Positions 1 to 8,831 of a DNA stretch of 64,000 nucleotides are shown piece by piece. The stretch's first letter is position 1; every line of letters begins with the position of its first letter. Both the position numbers and the translations under genes were made by a program. The DNA comes from Sugiyamaella lignohabitans (Eukaryota; Ascomycota; Dipodascomycetes; Dipodascales; Trichomonascaceae). A model generated the notes under the pieces. It saw only the letters and a list, made by a program, of their open reading frames with translations. It ran no database searches and had not been told where the DNA came from. Location: NCBI RefSeq assembly GCF_001640025.1, contig NC_031671.1, forward strand, positions 2,709,602 through 2,773,601, written 5' to 3'.

Positions 1-254
1 TGTCGGATCCTGGAATAGATGCTACTCGTCAAACAATTATCTACCATTTAAATATAATGACGTTGAAACACCTCATGACATTCAGTCGAACAAACATATC
101 TCTAATCTTCTACAGTCTCTCACTTGATCAATCTCTAATCCATAGATGAGCCGGCGGTGTAACATACTTGGACGTTCTTGGAACCAAGGTGAACTTGGGC
201 AGCCAACAAAAGTTGGGCGTCTTCTTGAGTAAGTTCAAACAGCTTGTCGGACAT
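1..254 (-). CDS. RPS0: RPS0 (uS2), 40S ribosomal protein, first exon only; gene runs off the left edge
   Basis: Structural protein of the small ribosomal subunit, needed for 40S maturation. Only exon 1 is in the window: 254 down to 168, 29 codons, beginning MSDKLFELTQED and ending LGSKNVQ. This matches the N-terminus of yeast Rps0 (DLTPEDAQLLLAA...). The exon is followed directly by the donor GTATGT (162-167 on the plus strand), after the Gln of NVQ. S. cerevisiae RPS0A/B carry an intron at the same codon (after codon 30), so the splice position is conserved. No branch point or acceptor is found in the remaining 161 bases, so the intron exceeds 160 nt, longer than the other introns here; exon 2 lies beyond position 1. 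The frame is open upstream to about 380, but the ATG at 254 fits the family length. The identity is firm; the rest of the gene is unseen. Confidence 0.85.
168..254 (-). other. RPS0: RPS0 exon 1 with GTATGT donor at 167-162
   Basis: Exact coding exon of the partial RPS0 gene: 87 nt, 29 codons, ending in phase 0 before a consensus yeast 5' splice site. Confidence 0.82.
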
Positions 255-526
255 TATTCCTGTTGACTCTGTGTATATGTCGGCGTACTGGTCGAGCAAT
301 ATTGGTGAAGGGATTTGGAATATGAGTACAGTAGGTTTGAAAATTGAGTCTGCCTGTCGTGAAAGAGTGGTCAGACGCATCTTGTCGCCGTAAGCGGTAA
401 TCCTCTGTCGCTCTCACTCTTTTGCACAGTGACTGTTATATTTCCTATTTAGGCAACATGCTATATTGCACTTTTCAGCTGATAATGCATCTACGATCGG
501 CAAAAGATAATACCTCAGGGGGTGTT

Positions 527-647
527 GCTGCCTCCGGCGGCTGGGGCTCCGCCCCAGACCCCGCTGCTCCTCTCGCTACGCTCGAGTCGTTACACCTACG
601 GTCCTAGCAACTTCTGCGAAGCAGGAGCCCAGCTGCCGGAGGCAGCA
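527..647. repeat. GC-rich fold-back element, copy 1
   Basis: The left end reads GCTGCCTCCGGCGGCTGGGG and the right end is its near inverted complement, AGCTGCCGGAGGCAGC. Inside are a GGGGC-TCC-GCCCC hairpin followed by CAGACCCC, the block CTCGAGTCG, and a terminal 7-bp hairpin CTTCTGC-GAA-GCAGGAG (611-627, one T-G wobble). The right arm lacks the GGGTCTGGGGC block present in copies 3 and 4, so this copy is shortened. Confidence 0.8.
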
Positions 648-2057
648 GCGCCCCAGATGACTGTCGGGGTAGTTTCTAGGTCAAGCAATATTAAATCACA
701 AGGGTATTAGCTTTGTCGGTTCTCGTATGAACTGAATAGAAATAGGTTCAAGTGGCATGCGAGAGCTCTATATTCGGTCAACTGAGGAGCTGAAATTCGA
801 TAGTCCCTTCAGGGACGGTATGACTCCTGATCAATGCAAAAAATTTCACATGACATATTATCCCAGTTAATCTTTCCAAACCATCAGTATTCTTGATTAT
901 GTTGAAGTGGTCAGGTGGAAAATGGTTTTGAATTTGTGGTATGAATATACGTCATAGTTGTACAGGACTACGACTGGTTACGAGTGATTCTTGCACTCGG
1001 CTGTCATCTGTGATATTATTTTTTCACATCATTTTTCCCGTTTCCAATATTAGCAAGAACTCAGAAGGATGTGACAAATGAACTCCAGGGCCTCGTGATG
1101 TTAGTTTAAAAGTATTTTTATGTCTTGCTATATATGGCGTAGTCTACCACACCCGTACCGATGACAGGTTAAATAGGGTCCAGACCAAAATTTGATTTCT
1201 CAGGATAAAACTTCAGATGCACCCAGCTAGAGTATAAGTTGAGTCACAAATAAACACGAGCAAAGTTTGTAGAACGGTGGCAGGAATAGTGGATCACGTA
1301 TTTTGGGTAATTTGATCACACTCAGCAAGACGGAAGAGGGTCAGAAAGTTAGATATCTCAACTTGTCTTCTAAACAGATTAATCTAGTGACTGGATGGGG
1401 CCACTGAGGGTAAATTGAGTTAATGAATATGACTTTAGAAACGGGTTTGATAGGGTCATTTGATCAATATTGTGCTTCATGTGGTTGGTCTGTTTTTTTT
1501 ACTGAACACAATTCTATTCCCTGAATAATTTTATTCTGACAAACTCAGATACCAGACCCCATTCTGCTTACTGAGGCTGAAAGAATTTAAGGTCTCAAAT
1601 TCTATTCATGGCTTTCCTGTGAGCATGCTGGATATAGCTTGCCCTGAATATCTCATCGATCATTTCCCTTTTTATCTAACGATAGGCAGCTAGTTGCATG
1701 ACATCTTAACCAAATTATATCAGATAGGACCACTCAAAGGGATTCGAAAGGACTAAAAAGCATCTGATTTCATCTGATAAGCTAACAATTAGACAACAAG
1801 AAGGAACTTTTGTATTAGGTCTGAGTTTGTCGATGAAATATTGTGAATATTCACGTGGAGCAAAGATGTCAGAAATGAACCGAAAAAACGAGGCATGGTG
1901 ACAGCGTTTTCTACAGTGATTAGACCATGACTCTGTGAGGAACGTATTACGAAGATAGCTCCTTTCCAACGAAGAGAACAGTAATATTTTAGTTTAATAA
2001 TGTGCCTCTTGTGGGTCCAGATTCAGACCTGTCAGTGCCTTATTGCAGAAGTTGGAG

Positions 2058-2133
2058 GGGCCGTGGACGAAACGACTCGAGCGCAGCGAGAGGAGCAGCG
2101 GGGTCTGGGGCGGAGCCCCAGCCGCCGGAGGCC
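2058..2133. repeat. GC-rich element, copy 2 (half element)
   Basis: Carries GACTCGAGCGCAGCGAGAGG, then GGGGTCTGGGGCGGAGCCCC and the end motif GCCGCCGGAGGC. This is the reverse orientation of the left arm of copy 1. No matching second arm is present, so this is a solo arm. Confidence 0.8.
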
Positions 2134-3149
2134 GGTCTAGCACCAGCTGGTCCGTTTGAACCAGATGCATGCCGGAAAGCGGATAGTTCAGTTGTGTGAT
2201 ATGCAGATAACAACAGTCCCCCTGAAAAGTGCTGCATTGAGCGAGTTTATTTAAACCTTAAACTTTATAGTGGAAGTTGGTGTGAAAGTGGAGATATTAG
2301 AAGCTATTGGCAGAGGAACTCGGGAAGGAGCTTTTATCACAGTTCATAAAAGGAATATCACAGCTGACAGAGCAGAAGAGCAGGTTCCAGATGCGACAGT
2401 TGAGGCAGCGGCAGAAAAAATATATTGGGGCAATCTGTCAAACAGGTGAAACCGCAGCGGCCAGACTGGGTGCATTCGCATTTGCATTTGGCATCCGCAT
2501 TTCGCATTTGCAGTTCACATGTGTTTTGTAAAAAAATCACGGCCTAACCCACATGCAACCAAAGTTGGTCAAGTACATTTAAAGATCAAAACAGATCGAC
2601 ACAAACTACATAGTCGGGACGACAAATCGTAGCGAAGCGACGCTTGTTCCATTCCAAACAAACCTTACAAAGAAGCTTGAGGTTAGATTATTTAATGTTA
2701 GCGTTTGAACTTTAGATAATTTATCTTTAACACATTGTGGTGACTGTCGATTTGAGCTTTTTTGCCTCATAGGTTTGATTGGTGGTTGGTGGCGTAAGCA
2801 GCAGCAGCAGCAGGTGTGAGCAGGGTGCCGGTTGCCAGTGCTTCATCGTACAACCAATTTCTTGTTGCTGTTGTCGGCTCTAAAAATAGTTTGCATAAAA
2901 AAGAGTGGCCAAAGTGAATCGCAAAAAAAAGAACGATCAGTAAACTGACTGCTACACTAATACAAATCAAGCTGGTCAGATTGCATACAAACCTGCAAAC
3001 CTAGGTTGTATGTAAGTCTGCGACACATCAAGCATAATACGGTGGGCTAAAGCCAAGGTTAACATTATAGACGGCTCAATAAGCATAAGCCTCTGAGTGG
3101 GTGCGGGCAAAATAATATATTTTATTTTTAAGGGAGATAACTGGGAAAA

Positions 3150-4622
3150 ATGACGAGTATAGGTCCGGTCTCTCGTGATGCCGATAACCCCTTTTTATTC
3201 AACTTGGATGTAGCGTCAGCGTCCGCATCTGCGTGTTTTTCAGCATCTCTTTCAACATCGACCTCAGCTTCATCTTTGGTATCGACTACAACATCACCTT
3301 CAGTATCGACTTCAGTACCAACTCCAGTTTCATCATCAGTTCCATCGTCAGTAGCGGTAACTGCTCCTTCATCACCGTCCCTAGCTCTTGACAGGATCCC
3401 GATTCTTGCTCCTCCTAAACGGATCAGAAGAGCAGAGACTGTTTCATTGCCGTCTACACCTCGTCTTAGTAGGGTCCGACCTGGCAGAAATTCCATATCA
3501 GAACTGGGACCTGGTTCACCCAAGGGCTCTTCAGTATCATCATTAGCATCAAATCCAGCTCCAGCTTCAGCTTCAGTATCAGCATTAGCATCATCACTTT
3601 CTGGGTCAGCGATCTTAGCTGAGTCGTCATTGCATCCAAATACAAATAAAAATACAAATACAGCTTCACTGGGAAGCGGAGAATCTAGAAGAGGGTCGGA
3701 GTCGGTTGGCAACTCGGTCTCAAGATCAAGTTCACCACTACGGCAGAATACAAAAAACGCAACCGCTTCAGTTGTGCCTTTAGGACCCCGGCCATTCACA
3801 CAATATCACTTTGGCAGTGAAACGTCACCGGCAAGTCCAGAATACAAGTTCCCATCAGCATCAGCATTACAACACATCAGTTCTCCAAGTCTAGAAAAAG
3901 ACCTACTACTGCATAGCATTCACGTCGACAGCGAGTCTGAGTCCGATTCATCCAACATGTCGATGTTCATGTCTGATTTCTCAATAACAACATCCGACAA
4001 GTCGGTGCACCTATCACCTCCATCATTTTTATTTGGAATTGTTGTGGGTGTGATTCTTGTGTTCATGAAACCCACGTTTGAGTTTTACATGGAAATCGGA
4101 GCCAAGTTCCTCATCGTAGTCCTAAAATATTCATTAATTGGAGGTACCATGGGACTTATCATCTATGGATTAATCAAGTTCCTCGTCCAAAGCAACACAG
4201 CTACATCACAATCTGCTGTTAGCAATGGAGCTACCAGTACAACTACAACAGCGTCTACTGTATCAGCTTCGATTGCACCGTCTTCCCCATTATCATCATC
4301 TTCGTACTCGAAGCACTCCCCGCCCATGGCGTCTCCACCCGCATTCAAGCACACATCCTCGTACCCGTCGAACTCGCCAAGACTGCGAAGAAAGTACTCT
4401 AACGACTCAATGGCATCCGGTTCGTCAGCGGCATCGTCCACCGTCTCGGCAGCATCCATCGACGACAAGTACTCATACCGTCCCTACAACCCACGACACC
4501 GATCGACCAATGACTTGGATATCATTAGCGGGGACGACATCTCCATCCTCGAAAAGCCCGCGGGGCAAAGCGCATTCCGGCTCCCTAGAAAGAACTACGG
4601 GGGCCACCTAACCGTGTACTAA
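3150..4622 (+). CDS. Unknown Ser/Thr/Ala-rich protein with two predicted membrane segments
   Basis: A 490-residue protein that I do not recognise. The first 280 residues are low complexity, rich in Ser, Ala and Thr, with PxxSP/SPxR-type sites that could be phosphorylated. Two hydrophobic stretches follow at about 290-310 (FLFGIVVGVILVFM) and 320-346 (FLIVVLKYSLIGG...IIYGLIKFLV), then another Ser-rich tail of about 140 residues with basic and SPR motifs. There is no N-terminal signal peptide, so a two-pass membrane anchor between two disordered cytosolic arms is plausible. The ATG at 3150 is the first in this frame and is preceded by an A-run (GGGAAAAATG). Codon-position bias and the clear hydrophobic pair argue for a real gene; the long antisense frames over it are by-products of its composition. 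Nothing in the neighbours points to a function. Confidence 0.7.
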   Translation: MTSIGPVSRDADNPFLFNLDVASASASACFSASLSTSTSASSLVSTTTSPSVSTSVPTPVSSSVPSSVAVTAPSSPSLALDRIPILAPPKRIRRAETVSLPSTPRLSRVRPGRNSISELGPGSPKGSSVSSLASNPAPASASVSALASSLSGSAILAESSLHPNTNKNTNTASLGSGESRRGSESVGNSVSRSSSPLRQNTKNATASVVPLGPRPFTQYHFGSETSPASPEYKFPSASALQHISSPSLEKDLLLHSIHVDSESESDSSNMSMFMSDFSITTSDKSVHLSPPSFLFGIVVGVILVFMKPTFEFYMEIGAKFLIVVLKYSLIGGTMGLIIYGLIKFLVQSNTATSQSAVSNGATSTTTTASTVSASIAPSSPLSSSSYSKHSPPMASPPAFKHTSSYPSNSPRLRRKYSNDSMASGSSAASSTVSAASIDDKYSYRPYNPRHRSTNDLDIISGDDISILEKPAGQSAFRLPRKNYGGHLTVY

Positions 4623-4647
4623 ATAATTTATTCAATTGACGTGACAC

Positions 4648-4788
4648 GCTGCCTCCGGCGGCTGGGGCTCTACCCCAGACCCCGTAGCTCCTGCTTCGCA
4701 GGAGTTGCCGGGACCGTAGACCTAACGACTCGAGCGCAGCGAGAGGAGCAGCGGGGTCTGGGGCGGAGCCCCAGCTGCCGGAGGCAGG
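4648..4788. repeat. GC-rich fold-back element, copy 3 (most complete)
   Basis: Terminal inverted repeats of about 36 bp: GCTGCCTCCGGCGGCTGGGG...CAGACCCCG on the left and its near complement GGGGTCTGGGGC...CAGCTGCCGGAGGCAGG on the right. The interior has the perfect hairpin CTCCTGC-TTC-GCAGGAG (4688-4704) and the block CGACTCGAGCGCAGCGAG. It starts 25 bp after the stop codon of the upstream gene, so it may be transcribed in its 3' UTR. No ORF. Confidence 0.85.
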
Positions 4789-5047
4789 TGGAATCCGGGG
4801 AAGAATTATAACAATTTAGTCTTTTGAACTATGAATACATTAACAATAGAAGAAAGGGGAGCAAAAAACAACATCCAGTGGACCAGACCTCGATGACAAT
4901 TTTTTTCGGGATGTCTTTCTTAGATTATTTTCAGTCGTGTGTGTTGTGTTGAGAGAGAAGGTCCAATATTTTTCATAAGCATTTTTTTGGTGATGTTTTT
5001 AAATTAATTTCATTTTATTCGGCTTTTTTTTCTAAATAAAAATTAAT

Positions 5048-5626
5048 TTAAAAGACCTCACCTTGAACAGAGGGAACCTCGAAAACAACTTGCTTACCAG
5101 TCAACTTGTTGTAGACAGATTGGAAAGAGTCGAGCTTGTGCTCCAAAGTAGTGATGTCCTTGGAGTCCAAGATGACCTTTTGGAGCTTGGAACCACCAAC
5201 TTGGTATCTGACACGCTTGCCAATGATCTCGGTGGGGAAAACAAGGTCCTCAAGGAGAGCATCGTGGACAGCAGTCAAAGTTCTGGATCTAGGTCTCTTT
5301 TGGGTTTGTCTAGATCTACGGCCGGGCTTGGGCAAGATACGTCTCTCGGCAAGGAAGATAACGTAACGGTCAGAGAATTTCTTTTCGAGCTCACGGGTGA
5401 GTCTTTGTTGGACCTTGTGGAAAGAGTTGAGAGAAGGAACGGGGACGAAGATGACAATGGCCTTCTTACCGCCGGAAACCTCGATTTCACGGACAGCCTT
5501 GAATTGAAGGGGTCTGAGGTCGGCCTTCAAGTCGGCAGAAGAGTTCTCAAGGTCGATGAAAGCTTGAGCAACTTGGAGCTCGAGCTCAGAAGGCTCGGCT
5601 TTGAGGATCTTATTGGCAGCAGACAT
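5048..5626 (-). CDS. RPS7: RPS7 (eS7), 40S ribosomal protein
   Basis: Component of the small ribosomal subunit with a role in 18S maturation. The 192-residue product is collinear with yeast Rps7 (190 aa): [76 protein letters not shown] and [14 protein letters not shown] are all recognisable. Codon use is strongly biased, as expected for a highly expressed gene, and this bias opens an antisense frame across the whole gene that should be ignored. No intron is needed for the coding region. The upstream region contains GTTGTCG (5655-5661, read as CGACAAC in the gene's orientation) and TGTCGCC (5700-5706); the latter is shared with the RPS0 upstream region. Confidence 0.95.
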   Translation of the reverse strand: MSAANKILKAEPSELELQVAQAFIDLENSSADLKADLRPLQFKAVREIEVSGGKKAIVIFVPVPSLNSFHKVQQRLTRELEKKFSDRYVIFLAERRILPKPGRRSRQTQKRPRSRTLTAVHDALLEDLVFPTEIIGKRVRYQVGGSKLQKVILDSKDITTLEHKLDSFQSVYNKLTGKQVVFEVPSVQGEVF

Positions 5627-5858
5627 TTTGGGTTATTTGGTTTAAGCACACAACAAGTTGTCGAACTGACTTTTTTCAATGATATTGTCCAACTCGATAT
5701 GTCGCCAGTAGTGTATGCAATTTGGCATGTTTGTGAGTCGCTTCCTCCTTACCATATATTTCCTAATATGGCAATATGTGACTGTTGGGAGTTGACCTTT
5801 AATCTGGGCTAGGGCGCTTGCGGGATCGCCTGATGCAGGGGTGAGTCGATCGGACCCT

Positions 5859-6035
5859 GACTGCCTCCGGCGGCTGGGGCTGTGCCCCAGACCCCCTGGC
5901 TCCTCTTGCTGCGCTCGAGTCGGGCGTGGGGGTCAGATATATTCCTGCGAATCGTCTGAACTCAACGGTCCTAGCAGTCTCCTGCAAAGCAGGAGCCACG
6001 GGGTCTGGGGCGCAGCCCCAGCCGCCGGAGGCAGC
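5859..6035. repeat. GC-rich fold-back element, copy 4
   Basis: Left arm CTGCCTCCGGCGGCTGGGGC...CAGACCCC; right arm GGGGTCTGGGGCGCAGCCCC then GCCGCCGGAGGCAGC. The interior hairpin is CTCCTGC-AAA-GCAGGAG (5979-5995), with loop AAA instead of GAA. The centre is longer than in copy 3 and contains about 40 bp of unrelated sequence. It lies between RPS7 and the 3' end of the GAS gene. Confidence 0.82.
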
Positions 6036-6136
6036 TCCCTCCCCCAGAGAAGTAGTCCATTAATTATTTATTTTGTAACGTACAATATAACCGGTATATA
6101 TGTATGAGAGAATTAGAAGCGGCCGGGCTGAAAAGT

Positions 6137-7510
6137 CTATAAAGCGAGGCCAATGGCAAAGAAAACGGTGATGTAGGCCCCGGCTCCGAGAACGGTAGTG
6201 GTCAGGAAATGGGGAACCTCGACGTGACCAGCTGCTCCTTTGGAGGTGTGAGTGGCTTTGGCACTAGCGGTGGAAGAGCCACCTGAGCTGGCAGCACCGG
6301 ATGATGCAGTGGCTGAAGCAGAGGCTGAAGAGGACCCGTTGTCGTCGTCGCTGCTGCTGCCGAATTGGGTGGATGGACCGCTGAGACCGAGAGGCTTACC
6401 GGCTCCGTTCTTGATATATGTCTCAGCACCAGATGGAAGAGCAGGCAGACTGGACGAAGGGTCAACTTCCCAAAGTCCTGATTGGAATGGAGGACAGCTG
6501 GCTGCGGAATTAGTGGTAGAGGCACCGCCAGCACCCGTAGGATCGGGGTATTTTGCCAATTGAGATTTCAATGCGTCGTAGTCTGACAAGGTGGTCACAT
6601 TGGATCCTGTGATGTTCACAAGTCCATAGTCGTTACCTTCGCTGCTGTACTCGTAGACAAGACCTCCAGAATACACAGAGGTCATTTCCGTATTATAAAT
6701 AGCAGAGATCTCGGGGAAAGTACGGGGTTGGACGGTGTTACATCCGTATTCAGAGAAAAAGAGTGGAAGAGAATAGTTACCATAGTTCTGGACATTGGCT
6801 TGGTATCCTGAAATTTGGAAGGACGAGGCAGGTCCACACCAAGAATAGTCGTTCATACCGAACAGATCAATTCGTTCACTGTCATCTCCACAGTTGAAAT
6901 ACTCCATTTGTTGCCATCTGTTTTGGGCAATGTCGGCAGCAGAGTATCCAACAGGAATAGCACGTTTGGATTGTGCACTGATATAGCTCTTCATATCACG
7001 GACAACAGCCTTGACATAGGGGGCAGGGCCTGTGGTGTTAACACTGTTGATAACCTCATTACCAGCGAAAAAGCCCAGAACATTATCATAGCCCTTGAAT
7101 GCATCAATAGTAGCAAACACTGCTTGTAGATAGTCAGCATTGTATGAAGGAGCGGGGTCGGCTCGGTTGATCGAGTTCTTGGGTGTATTGACATCAAGCA
7201 ACAGATAAATGCCTGCGTCGCTTAATTCTTGCATACATTCATCGTGGTTGGCCGAGTTGTCGACTGTATAAACACGGATAGTGTTGAGACCAAGGTCTTT
7301 AAAGTAAGGAACATCTCTCTTACAGTTGTCGGCATCTGCCAACGGATCAATAGCTTTGGACGAACCACCGGGTTGATAGTCGACTCCTCGAATATAGAAC
7401 CGGTCGTTACCTTGGTAAAAGGCATTTCCCTTGACTGTGATAGGATCAAGAGACGATGCCAGTGATGCTAAACAAATAGCTGTGGATAACAGAAAAGATG
7501 TAGTCTTCAT
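6137..7510 (-). CDS. GPI-anchored 1,3-beta-glucanosyltransferase, GAS family (GH72, no CBM43)
   Basis: A cell-wall enzyme that cleaves and re-ligates beta-1,3-glucan chains at the plasma membrane surface. The 457-residue product has a signal peptide (MKTTSFLLSTAICLASLASS), a GH72 domain (about 22-330) with acid/base Glu152 in FFAGNEVINS and nucleophile Glu254 in FFSEYGCN, and the conserved NxIRVY and DVNTP segments. The Cys-rich CBM43/X8 module of Gas1/Gas2 is absent; the catalytic domain is followed by a Ser/Ala linker and a hydrophobic tail (TTTVLGAGAYITVFFAIGLAL) fitting a GPI-attachment signal. That makes it a Gas3/4/5-type member; which one cannot be settled by eye. The ATG at 7510 gives the signal peptide. 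Confidence 0.92.
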   Translation of the reverse strand: MKTTSFLLSTAICLASLASSLDPITVKGNAFYQGNDRFYIRGVDYQPGGSSKAIDPLADADNCKRDVPYFKDLGLNTIRVYTVDNSANHDECMQELSDAGIYLLLDVNTPKNSINRADPAPSYNADYLQAVFATIDAFKGYDNVLGFFAGNEVINSVNTTGPAPYVKAVVRDMKSYISAQSKRAIPVGYSAADIAQNRWQQMEYFNCGDDSERIDLFGMNDYSWCGPASSFQISGYQANVQNYGNYSLPLFFSEYGCNTVQPRTFPEISAIYNTEMTSVYSGGLVYEYSSEGNDYGLVNITGSNVTTLSDYDALKSQLAKYPDPTGAGGASTTNSAASCPPFQSGLWEVDPSSSLPALPSGAETYIKNGAGKPLGLSGPSTQFGSSSDDDNGSSSASASATASSGAASSGGSSTASAKATHTSKGAAGHVEVPHFLTTTVLGAGAYITVFFAIGLAL

Positions 7511-8189
7511 GTTTACTGATCTAAAAATAATCCCGGGATTTTTGGTTACACTGCCGGTAAATTAGACAAAGTGCGAAGGAAATGATTCCAAATTATTTCG
7601 CTGGGTATCTAACGAACGTGCAAGATGTACAAAAGTGGGTTGAAAACCAGCTTCAACTCCTGTTTCACTTGTCTTGTGTCGAGACTCAAAAATAGGGGGA
7701 AAATGCCTTTAGGGATCATGTAGCATATTTATATTTGGAACATTATGCTTAAAAACCTCGTCCGTACCAAAAGAGACGTCTCGGAATGCATGCTTCTGTA
7801 CTGACGCCGACCCCGATCATTCCCGCATACAGCGGTTCCCCCTATTCGAATATGCAGATTCCGTGGGTTGTAGACTCCAAAACATCATGTCCGCTCCAAT
7901 GGAATAGACTCTAATACCCGATTTTTGATTCTCAGCCTCAGCTGCCGATTAATATGCTATTAATATGCTACTTTTCATCCGAAAAATAGAATTTTTCAAA
8001 AATAGCCTTACCAGAACTAGTCGTCCGTCAAATAGCAACAACTAGTCCACTTTGGGACCTATCTGAACATAAAACGTTGGACGATTGCCGAAACTAGCAG
8101 CTGTATTGCTTTTTCCGACGATAAGCGAGATCTGTAGATATGGATCGATGCCTTGCCTGCATATTCACCACCATGGGCTTTTTTGTCCC

Positions 8190-8208
8190 TATATATATAT
8201 ATATATAC
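8190..8208. repeat. (TA)n microsatellite
   Basis: An uninterrupted alternation of T and A over about 17-19 bases in the AIM21-GAS spacer. Confidence 0.9.
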
Positions 8209-8243
8209 TCTGTCTCCTGACCCCTTATAATATGGGTGTGTTT

Positions 8244-8308
8244 CTGCCTCCGGCGGCTGGGGCGCTGCCCCAGACCCCGTTGTGCTCCGCTTCGCGGAGC
8301 GGCTCGGA
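8244..8308. repeat. GC-rich element, copy 5 (half element)
   Basis: CTGCCTCCGGCGGCTGGGGC, GCTGCCCCAGACCCC, then the perfect hairpin GCTCCGC-TTC-GCGGAGC (8284-8300). The stem sequence differs from the other copies but stays fully paired. No second arm. Confidence 0.8.
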
Positions 8309-8831
8309 TTTTGGGGGGATTTTTTTTTCGAAAAACCTATGAATATTGTGTGATTATTTGATGGGTCGGCGTTAGTGGGCGTCAGCTGGCTTGTCTTCGT
8401 CAGAGATAAATCATGGCTAAATAAAATTTAAAGACCTCACATTGAGTTCATGTGGGCTGTGTAAGTGTGTATTGTGTGTATCTGAACCCATCTGTTCGAT
8501 CGCCGCTGCTATGAGCACATTAACCGCCTGTCAGAACCCCCCTGAATATCACTTGCTAAATTACTGTTCTCGGAGTATTAGCGAATATCGCCCTGCTCGA
8601 GGCGAGAAATTTATCACCGGAAGATCTCGACCGTGTAGGGTGATCTTTTCAACCAATCTATTCTATGTCTTATGTAGTATGCCGAACAATATTTATTCAT
8701 TTAGTTTATGACGTCAGGGATCTACGCATGTCTGGATCCAAACTTGCCTATCACTCACTGTCTGATATTCAGGACTCAATCTCAGTTGCAGTTGCTGCTG
8801 AACTATTCGAAGATGCGAGTGTCGATACAAA

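Larger units (their letters stand above)
255..3149. other. Intergenic, no supported gene
   Basis: This 2.9 kb spacer between RPS0 (leftward) and the gene at 3150 contains only short ORFs without family resemblance. It holds two GC-rich elements (527-647 and 2058-2133), a GCATT-type microrepeat near 2472-2511 and an AGCGAAGC imperfect hairpin at 2628-2642. The first 150 bases upstream of RPS0 must hold its promoter; the motif GGCGACA (minus strand, 383-389) recurs upstream of RPS7. Confidence 0.6.
7511..8831. other. Intergenic: GAS promoter side and AIM21 3' side
   Basis: No gene is supported. The stretch holds a (TA)n run at 8190-8208 and GC-rich element copy 5 (8244-8308). The 89-codon frame at 8442 has no family resemblance. 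Confidence 0.6.

Noticed and set aside
1715..1969. 84-codon minus-strand frame
   Set aside because: No family likeness, no promoter context; in a long non-coding spacer.
5063..5812. 249-codon plus-strand frame opposite RPS7
   Set aside because: Antisense of a codon-biased ribosomal protein gene.
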